This document shows, piece by piece, positions 33,217-39,060 of a DNA stretch of 39,060 nt. Source of the stretch: Paraglaciecola sp. 20A4 (GTDB lineage Bacteria > Pseudomonadota > Gammaproteobacteria > Enterobacterales > Alteromonadaceae); contig NZ_WTPY01000038.1 of NCBI RefSeq assembly GCF_011378905.1, positions 1 to 39,060 of the forward strand, read 5' to 3'. Position numbers and translations under genes: made by a program. Under the pieces are notes generated by a model, which ran no database searches, was not told the DNA's origin, and saw nothing but the letters and a program-made list of their open reading frames with translations. How positions within the stretch are numbered: the first letter of the stretch is position 1; each line of letters starts with the position of its first letter.

Positions 33217-35214
33217 ATGAATAGGAAATGTATTGTGAACAAAAAATATGCCCACAACAAAGCCATTAATGCCAATAGTAATAGCCCATTTGTAAAATTT
33301 CGCAGCATCAACATTGGTGATTGCCAATGGACAGAAGGTTTCTGGGCGGACAAATTCAAGCAAGCCGAGACCATTATGGTTCCCCATATGGGTGAGTTGT
33401 TAAAAGGGGATATCGGCCATGCTTACAATAATTTCAAAGTCGCTGCCAAGATGCAAGATGGTGAAGCAAAGGGCATGTTGTGGCACGACGGCGACTTCTA
33501 TAAGTGGATGGAAGCCTGCATTTATGTTTACGGTATCAATAAAGATACGGCGTTATTAACTGAGTTAGATGAGATTATCAGTGTGCTAGCAAGCGCTATG
33601 TGTAGCGACGGTTACTTGCACACACACAACCAAATACTCGGTAAGCCCCGCTGGAAAGCAGTATGTGATCATGAGCTATACAACAGTGGTCACCTTATTT
33701 TAGGGGGTGTTATTCACCATCGCGTTACCGGCCAAACTAACTGGCTCGACTTATCTATTAAACACGCTGATTACCTGTACGGAGTGTTTGAATCAAAAGA
33801 CCAAGAATTAGCTCGTTTTGGTTTTAACCCCTCTCAAATCATGGCCTTGGTTGAGCTGTATCGCGAGACAGGCGTGAAAAAATATCTCGAATTAGCGGAT
33901 ATTTTTGTGACGATGCGTGGCTCTGTTCCTATGGACTTACATGACTCTGTACCTTATTGGTTTACCGGGGATCAGTGCCAAATGAAAACGCCTTTAAGGG
34001 AAGAGACCGAAGCGGTTGGCCATGCTGTTACCGGCATGTACTTATATTCTGGTGCAGCAGACGTATATGCAGAAACGGGTGAGAGCGCATTGATCGACTC
34101 CCTGCAAAGCATTTGGTCTAGTGCCAACGAGCGCAAAATGTATATTACGGGCGCACTAGGCCAATGCCATCACGGTGCTTACGATGACCAAAATATGATC
34201 CACGAAGGGTTTATTGACGATTACCTTATGCCCAATTCTACTGCTTACAATGAAACCTGCGCGAATATATCTAACGCCATGTTCAACTGGCGTATGCTCG
34301 GCATAACCGGTGATGCTAAGCATGCCGATAACGTTGAATTAGTCCTGCACAATAGTGCGATGGTGGGCATTAGTGCCGATGGCGAAAAGTATTTTTACGC
34401 AAACCCACTGCGTATGAATTTCGGCCAGCGTGATTATTCTGATCATTGTGATTGTACTGAATCCCCCGATAGAGAAGCCTACATAGAGTGTTTCTGCTGC
34501 CCGCCAAACCTCGTAAGAACCATAGCGCAAGTATCGGCGTGGGCGTATAGCCTTACGGATAATGGCGTAGCGGTTAACCTATTCGGTAGCAACAATTTGA
34601 ACACCAAACTGCTTGATGGCAGCGATGTGACTTTAAGCCAGGTCACTAATTTCCCTTGGGATGGTTCAATCAGCATTGAGGTAAAAGCGTGCAAAACTGA
34701 ATCGTTTGACATAGCCGTGCGTATTCCAGGCTGGGCGAAAGGCGCGAGCGTTACCGTTAACGGCCAAGCGATAAGCGGCGTTAAAAATGGTGAATACCTG
34801 ACCTTGTCGCGCGAGTGGTCTGTAGGCGACAAAATTGCTATCGAGTTACCGATGAAAACCACGTTTGTAGAAGGCCACCCTCGTATAGAAGAAATTCGCA
34901 ATCAAGTTGCCGTTAAGCGTGGGCCACTTGTTTACTGTATCGAGACACCAGACTTGCCAGAGAATACCGGTATTTTGGATGCTTATATTGCGTCTGACGC
35001 TAAGTTTGATGCCCAGTTCGACCAGAGCTTTTTGGGCGGCATGACGACCATTAAAACACAGTTGTTGGTGCGCCAAGACAATACGCAAAATATGTATGAT
35101 GAAATTCAAAAACCTGCATGGGAATCATACCAGACCCAGTTCATACCCTACTACGCGTGGAGCAACAGAGGTACAGCAGAGATGACAGTATTCGTTCCTG
35201 TTGTGTGGAAATAG
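33217..35214 (+). CDS. GH127 enzyme, probable 3,6-anhydro-D-galactosidase
   Basis: The 665-residue protein belongs to the DUF1680/GH127 family. Residues matching the zinc and nucleophile set of the bifidobacterial beta-L-arabinofuranosidase are present: E346 and C348 in NETC, and C427-C428 in CFCCPPN, with similar spacing. An (alpha/alpha)6-barrel fits residues up to about 460, with beta-sandwich domains after it. There is no signal peptide, so it is probably cytoplasmic. In carrageenan loci GH127 members act as exo-alpha-1,3-(3,6-anhydro)-D-galactosidases, which suits the catabolic operon nearby. An alternative start is the GTG at 33235, which has AGGAA eight bases before it. Operator F and a clear terminator frame the gene as a single unit. 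Confidence 0.85.
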   Translation: MNRKCIVNKKYAHNKAINANSNSPFVKFRSINIGDCQWTEGFWADKFKQAETIMVPHMGELLKGDIGHAYNNFKVAAKMQDGEAKGMLWHDGDFYKWMEACIYVYGINKDTALLTELDEIISVLASAMCSDGYLHTHNQILGKPRWKAVCDHELYNSGHLILGGVIHHRVTGQTNWLDLSIKHADYLYGVFESKDQELARFGFNPSQIMALVELYRETGVKKYLELADIFVTMRGSVPMDLHDSVPYWFTGDQCQMKTPLREETEAVGHAVTGMYLYSGAADVYAETGESALIDSLQSIWSSANERKMYITGALGQCHHGAYDDQNMIHEGFIDDYLMPNSTAYNETCANISNAMFNWRMLGITGDAKHADNVELVLHNSAMVGISADGEKYFYANPLRMNFGQRDYSDHCDCTESPDREAYIECFCCPPNLVRTIAQVSAWAYSLTDNGVAVNLFGSNNLNTKLLDGSDVTLSQVTNFPWDGSISIEVKACKTESFDIAVRIPGWAKGASVTVNGQAISGVKNGEYLTLSREWSVGDKIAIELPMKTTFVEGHPRIEEIRNQVAVKRGPLVYCIETPDLPENTGILDAYIASDAKFDAQFDQSFLGGMTTIKTQLLVRQDNTQNMYDEIQKPAWESYQTQFIPYYAWSNRGTAEMTVFVPVVWK

Positions 35215-35254
35215 CCCACAGGGCAGTTAACCTTTTTCGGTGATGTGCACCGGT

Positions 35255-35296
35255 AGGCTAATCGAAGCGCCACTCACGTTTTGATTAGCCTTTTCT
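35255..35296 (+). terminator. Terminator of the GH127 gene
   Basis: A 9-bp stem (AGGCTAATC with GATTAGCCT) is followed by TTTTCT, 40 bases after the stop codon. A smaller hairpin CGGTG-ATGTG-CACCG precedes it near 35238. Confidence 0.7.
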
Positions 35297-35484
35297 ATGC
35301 TTGGCTTTTTTCTAACGGCTCTTGTGCTAAATGGCGCTTCAAGTAAACGACGCTTTTGGTAAAAAGCTTTCTCAGTAAAAGAATAGAGCTACAAACAAAT
35401 GTATTGACCGCTAGCGCGCTGGAATCGAGTTGGCGGCACTGACCGTGCTATTCAATATTTGAGTAGCCAGTATTGGAGATATGT

Positions 35485-37470
35485 ATGACGACGTTTAAAA
35501 ATTCAACTTGCGCTTTTTTACTGCTTGGCACCTCGGTGACTATGGTTGGCTGTGGAACTGCCGCTAATCAGCATACAAAAGTAAATCACGCCCAAGTAGA
35601 CGTCGCGAAAACACCAAGCTCGTTATTCAGTGAAACTACCGGTGTGCTGCCTGCGTCTAAACGTGCCAGAAGAAAGTGGGATGGGCCAATTGTGAGTGAT
35701 TTAGACGGCAATGGCTGGCAAGACCTACTGCTGACCGAACATGCGGACGAAGTGCTGATTTTTTGGAATGAAGGAGGCCAATTTAGCGCACCAGATACCC
35801 TACTGACAGGGGATATGCACGGCACGGGTATTGCTGATTTTGACAACGACGGCCTACTGGAAGTCATTATTGCTCAAGGTGGTGGCAATGGCAGCAACCC
35901 AAGAAAGCCCAAACATATTGAGATAACAAAAGCCCGTCAACTGACTGACAACAGAGTATTAAGCCACTTTGAAAAAGGACGAGGGCGGGCGGTGAAAACC
36001 TTGGATGCAAACCAAGACGGAAACGTCGACCTCTTTCTGACGGGCTTTGCGACCCCTGAACAAGCGAAAGCCGGCGCGAATCATCTGTACTCAAATGACG
36101 GTACAGGCGCGTTTACCTTTGAGGGGAATTTACCCTACTCACAACGGTTAAGTTACAAAACCATAGTGACGAATATCAATGATGATAATGACCCCGATGT
36201 AATCATTTTCGGTGGCGGGGAAATGGTTGCTGCCATTGGCGGGCCAGATTTTGAGTTCAAAGAAGCAACTCAAGCTGTGTTAGGGGATACTTACAAAACA
36301 ACTGAGATCAGTGCCATTGCCCAGCTAGATTACGACAACGATGGCGACCTTGATTTAGCGATCAGTCGCGCTAAGCATCAATTTAGCAATCAGCTTTTTT
36401 ATGATAAAGCGCAGCAACGCTATGCTTTCTTTTCGCGATTTCAGCCACTTCTTATTGATGTCTTATCCATTTCTGGCAACTTTAAACTGGTTAATTTACA
36501 AATGGCTTACCCTGATTTCGATATATACCTAGGCGAGCAAAAAACAAAGCTAGAACTGGCAGGACGTGACGACATCGATAGCTACGAGTCAGACGTAAGC
36601 GGCAGTCGAGAGCTCGATATTAATCAGCTGCAGGCATTAGGCTGGCCGAGGGATATTTGCCCTGAAGGCGTTAAGATGAATGATTTACTAAAAGGATCAA
36701 AGCCTGGCTTGTATATCGGTTATTTAGGGGGCGATAAATGGCGTATCTGCAGTCAAACGCGCTCCCCAACGGCGGGGGTTGTATTAAATGTCACTGATGG
36801 CCCTGCGCCAAAGGCCATTGAGCCGCTACCGGTTAAATTATTAGAAAACCAAAATGGGCATTACGTTGAAGTAACCGCTGCTAAGGGGATTGATATTCAG
36901 GAGCCCACCGCAAGTGTCGTCGCTGCCGATTTTGATAATGACGGCTGGACTGATTTATTGTTTATGAAGTATGGCAACATGGCAAAGGTGCATAAACCGA
37001 CTTTGTATATGAACAACAAAGGTAACGGCTTTGTTGAGAACAAGGAACACGGCATTGTTATTAACGATTTGGGTTCGACGGGTGCGGGCGCAGATGTTAT
37101 CGATTTCGATAAAGACGGCGATCTCGATCTTGTTACCGCCAATGAACGCGGCACATGGCGACTATTTGAAAATCACACAGCCAGCCAATCTAGCCATCAC
37201 TTTATGGGGGTTATTGTGGGCGGTTCTCCCTCAGGAAAAGCCACGCAATTAGGGGCTAAAGCGACACTAAAAGCGTGCGGCAGGCAATGGCAGCAACAAG
37301 TGGGCGCATCGTCTTCTGCCTACGCTGACACGTACAACAATCAGTTGTTATTCGGTCTAGGAAAATGCGCACAAGTGGATAGCGTAAAAGTACAGTGGAC
37401 CAATGGCGAATCTCAAATTTATTCACCCAATATGATTGATGGTTATTTTGATACCACCACGGCAAGGTAA
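35485..37470 (+). CDS. FG-GAP/VCBS repeat lipoprotein with ASPIC/UnbV domain
   Basis: The start at ATG 35485 has GGAG six bases upstream; an ATG at 35473 is in frame. The protein has 661 residues, with a signal ending near TMVGC that suggests a lipoprotein, although the lipobox is weak. Seven calcium-type D-x-D-x-D-G-like loops lie along it (for example DLDGNGWQD, DFDNDGLLE, DYDNDGDLD, DFDKDGDLD), the mark of an FG-GAP beta-propeller. The C-terminal block from about residue 585 (GSPSGKATQLGAKATL to VKVQWTNGESQIY) is an ASPIC/UnbV domain. Such proteins are often found with glycan-degradation genes, but their biochemical job is not settled; binding of the glycan at the cell surface is one idea. 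No palindromic operator precedes this gene. Confidence 0.8.
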   Translation: MTTFKNSTCAFLLLGTSVTMVGCGTAANQHTKVNHAQVDVAKTPSSLFSETTGVLPASKRARRKWDGPIVSDLDGNGWQDLLLTEHADEVLIFWNEGGQFSAPDTLLTGDMHGTGIADFDNDGLLEVIIAQGGGNGSNPRKPKHIEITKARQLTDNRVLSHFEKGRGRAVKTLDANQDGNVDLFLTGFATPEQAKAGANHLYSNDGTGAFTFEGNLPYSQRLSYKTIVTNINDDNDPDVIIFGGGEMVAAIGGPDFEFKEATQAVLGDTYKTTEISAIAQLDYDNDGDLDLAISRAKHQFSNQLFYDKAQQRYAFFSRFQPLLIDVLSISGNFKLVNLQMAYPDFDIYLGEQKTKLELAGRDDIDSYESDVSGSRELDINQLQALGWPRDICPEGVKMNDLLKGSKPGLYIGYLGGDKWRICSQTRSPTAGVVLNVTDGPAPKAIEPLPVKLLENQNGHYVEVTAAKGIDIQEPTASVVAADFDNDGWTDLLFMKYGNMAKVHKPTLYMNNKGNGFVENKEHGIVINDLGSTGAGADVIDFDKDGDLDLVTANERGTWRLFENHTASQSSHHFMGVIVGGSPSGKATQLGAKATLKACGRQWQQQVGASSSAYADTYNNQLLFGLGKCAQVDSVKVQWTNGESQIYSPNMIDGYFDTTTAR

Positions 37471-37550
37471 TAGATCCTATCGTGATATTGATGTTAGTTC
37501 ACATGAAGACACATTGAACTCTGGAACTTTATGCATGATGCACTTCGACA

Positions 37551-37581
37551 TGTGACAGAGGTTCAGCATCCCTCTGTTACA
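37551..37581. terminator. Hairpin after the FG-GAP gene
   Basis: TGTGACAGAGG pairs with CCTCTGTTACA (one mismatched pair), with a 9-base loop, 80 bases after the stop codon. There is no T-run. A terminator role is likely but not certain. Confidence 0.5.
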
Positions 37582-37643
37582 AAAGCCTGGCCCAAAAGCC
37601 TGTCACATTTGGATTTTACGAACTCACGGCACTGGTTCTGTGG

Positions 37644-37711
37644 GCTGTAGCGTTATGGAGGGGATCCCCTCTGTTTGATAGGAAATCAGGACTTAGTTTT
37701 GTCTCTACAGC
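37644..37711. repeat. Nested palindromes downstream of the integrase gene
   Basis: GCTGTAG (37644-37650) pairs with CTACAGC (37705-37711), and the loop includes the perfect 14-bp palindrome GAGGGGATCCCCTC (37658-37671). It lies between the ends of the FG-GAP gene and the integrase gene, which converge on it. Confidence 0.4.
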
Positions 37712-37765
37712 GAAGTTCCAGCAATCCACAGCCATAATTTACACCCTTCTTGCTATTCCTGGCTT

Positions 37766-38737
37766 TCACAGAGATCCTGATATTCTCGATAGGGGGCTGA
37801 GTACCGAGTTGCCACCCCGCTGTAATATATAGATTTGGGTGGTACGTAAATCAGCATGGCCTAGTTGATCTTGCACGGTGCGAATGTCTGCACCTGATTG
37901 TAATAGATGGGTAGCAAACGAATGACGCAGGGTGTGGGGCGTAACATGTTTATGAATTTTTGCATTAAATGCGGCATTACGAACACTTTTTTGAATTGTT
38001 GTCTCGTCGCAATGATGCCTTCGCAACAACTTGCTCTGTGGATCTACTGCTAGTTTTACACTTGGGAAAAGGAATTGCCAAGGCAGCGTGCGAGTCGCCC
38101 CCTGATACTTAGTACGGAGTCTATTTGGCAGGTAAACGCCTGCATAGTCTGGATGGGCGATGTCTGAATGTAAATACTGCTCAACCAAAGTAATTTGGCG
38201 GCGAAGTGCCTGATGCAGCTCAGGTGCCAAGGTGACTACCCGATGTTTACCGCCTTTTCCATACCATATTTTTAAGCATGAAAAATCAAAGTCCACGTCT
38301 TTTACACGTAAACGTACCGCTTCCATTAACCGTAACCCGCTGCCATAAAGTAATAACACCAACAATTTATGTTTTGCGTTAATCACCGCCAAAAGCGCTT
38401 TTACTTCTTCGATTGTTAACACAACGGGTAACTTCGCCTGACGACTACTTCTAACAAAATTCAATTTAATATTTAAGGGTTTATTAATAATATTATGGTA
38501 TAGAAAAACTAAGGCATTAAGCGCGCTAGCCTGCGTGCTAGGTGCTGAATCTAATTTAACCACCAGATAATTTAAAAACAGTTCTACCTCATTATCCCCC
38601 ATTTGCGCAGGATGTTTTTTTTGATGAAAACAGATATAGCGGTGGATCCAGTGAACATAACTTTCAATGGTCTTCTTGGCGTAATGCCGCTGATACATAA
38701 ATTCTGATATATGGGCTAAAAAAGGGGATTTAATCAT
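37766..38737 (-). CDS. Integron-type tyrosine recombinase
   Basis: The 323-residue protein is a full-length tyrosine recombinase. The N-terminal SAM-like DNA-binding domain spans residues 1-90. The catalytic set is an Arg in GSGLRLMEAVRLR, HTLRHSF (H-x-x-R), LGHADLRTTQIYI (His and the nucleophile Tyr). Between them lies a stretch with LPNRLRTKYQGATRTL, WQFLFPS and RRHHCDETTIQKSV that matches the extra helix region special to integron integrases (IntI). Such enzymes capture and shuffle gene cassettes between attI and attC sites. The attI site and any cassettes would lie past the start of the gene, toward 39060, and are mostly outside the window. Its promoter overlaps a LexA box. Confidence 0.85.
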   Translation of the reverse strand: MIKSPFLAHISEFMYQRHYAKKTIESYVHWIHRYICFHQKKHPAQMGDNEVELFLNYLVVKLDSAPSTQASALNALVFLYHNIINKPLNIKLNFVRSSRQAKLPVVLTIEEVKALLAVINAKHKLLVLLLYGSGLRLMEAVRLRVKDVDFDFSCLKIWYGKGGKHRVVTLAPELHQALRRQITLVEQYLHSDIAHPDYAGVYLPNRLRTKYQGATRTLPWQFLFPSVKLAVDPQSKLLRRHHCDETTIQKSVRNAAFNAKIHKHVTPHTLRHSFATHLLQSGADIRTVQDQLGHADLRTTQIYILQRGGNSVLSPLSRISGSL

Positions 38738-38756
38738 TCCATTGCTGCTCTTTTAA

Positions 38757-38772
38757 CTGTAATTATATACAG
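38757..38772 (-). promoter_or_regulatory. LexA (SOS) box at the integrase promoter
   Basis: CTGT-N8-ACAG in AACTGTAATTATATACAGTT is a textbook LexA box, 19 bases from the start codon. On the minus strand TTGCAT (38795-38800) and TATAAC (38772-38777), 17 bases apart, form the promoter, with its -10 box touching the LexA box. Confidence 0.8.
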
Positions 38773-38825
38773 TTATAGTTCTGCCCCCGTATATATGCAA
38801 GATCTTAGGTAATTGCCGCATTTCC

Positions 38826-38843
38826 CCCGTATCGAAATACGGG
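38826..38843. repeat. Stem-loop upstream of the integrase promoter
   Basis: CCCGTAT pairs with ATACGGG around the tetraloop CGAA. It lies in the region where an attI-like recombination site or a terminator would be expected. Confidence 0.4.
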
Positions 38844-38914
38844 AATCAGAAAAACACTTTATATTGTAATAACTTACTTTATATGACTAAAATAGTTGAA
38901 AAATATATACGGCG

Positions 38915-38940
38915 AACGCCCGTGTTTAAACACGGGCGTT
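38915..38940. terminator. 26-bp perfect palindrome
   Basis: AACGCCCGTGTTT is followed directly by its complement. As RNA it makes a 10-bp GC-rich stem with a TTTAAA loop. It could terminate transcription from either side, or be a recombination or protein-binding site beside the integrase. Confidence 0.5.
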
Positions 38941-39048
38941 TGCGTCTTATTAATATTGTTGAACTAAGCCGCTGCGCGGAGCCTGTAATTTTTTACCTTT
39001 GAGTCACACTTATCTGTGGGCATGAGCCCAATTAATCGGAGATAAGTT
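38941..39048. other. Possible recombination or insertion boundary
   Basis: GTTGAAC at 38958-38964 fits the GTTRRRY core consensus of integron recombination points. Beyond it GGGC-ATGA-GCCC (39018-39029) is nested between TTATCT and AGATAA (39010-39046 region). Together they could mark an attachment site or the end of an insertion element, but neither is proven. Confidence 0.3.
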
Positions 39049-39060
39049 ATGACCCCTTTA
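39049..39060 (+). CDS. Start of a gene cut by the window edge
   Basis: An ATG at 39049 with CGGAGA about eight bases before it opens a frame MTPL and runs off the window. A start MTPL(R) is common in tyrosine recombinases carried by IS91-like elements, but four residues cannot decide this. Confidence 0.35.

Overview
This window looks like a chromosomal accessory region of a marine Gram-negative gammaproteobacterium, probably of the Alteromonadales (Paraglaciecola/Glaciecola/Pseudoalteromonas type). The reasons are moderate GC, TonB-dependent uptake, many secreted sulfatases, lipoproteins, a PEP-CTERM-like secreted protein and an integron-type integrase. No rRNA, tRNA or CRISPR array was seen. 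Most of the window reads as a polysaccharide utilisation locus for a sulfated, anhydro-galactose-containing red-algal galactan. Carrageenan is the best fit.

Left part (1-6433): a secreted SGNH/SASA-type esterase, a minus-strand pair of overlapping sulfatase genes, and a divergent lipoprotein sulfatase that is a paralogue of one of them. Next come an octaheme cytochrome c fused to TPR repeats (6806-9166) and a small glycine-rich stress-type protein (9963-10460). Neither has an obvious part in polysaccharide use.

Core (10900-35300): a PEP-CTERM-like protein; a beta-helix protein that aligns well with GH82 iota-carrageenases; a GH16 enzyme; a GH42/GH167-like lipoprotein; a TonB receptor; a FadR-type GntR regulator followed by a sulfatase; and a five-gene operon. 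The operon encodes an aldehyde dehydrogenase, an enolase-superfamily cycloisomerase, a 2-keto-3-deoxygalactonate kinase, a KDPGal aldolase and a sugar-porter MFS protein. Further on are a GH127 enzyme and an FG-GAP/ASPIC lipoprotein. Read as a pathway, GH82 and GH16 cut the polymer outside the cell, sulfatases desulfate it, and the TonB receptor imports oligomers. GH167-like and GH127 enzymes release galactose and 3,6-anhydrogalactose. The operon turns anhydrogalactose into pyruvate and glyceraldehyde-3-phosphate.

The strongest non-coding signal is a 17-bp palindrome, close to TAAACATCATATGTTTA. It occurs six times, each in front of a core transcription unit including the GntR gene, and it overlaps a plausible sigma-70 promoter every time. 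It is very probably the operator of the GntR regulator and defines a regulon that leaves out the left sulfatase cluster.

Right end (37766-39060): an integron-type tyrosine recombinase on the minus strand, with a LexA box overlapping its promoter. Several strong hairpins follow, then the first codons of a further gene cut by the window edge. Smaller curiosities include a 4 x 20 bp tandem repeat, a drifting hexamer repeat, an 85-nt hairpin element, a G8 tract inside a membrane-protein gene and a frameshifted small gene.
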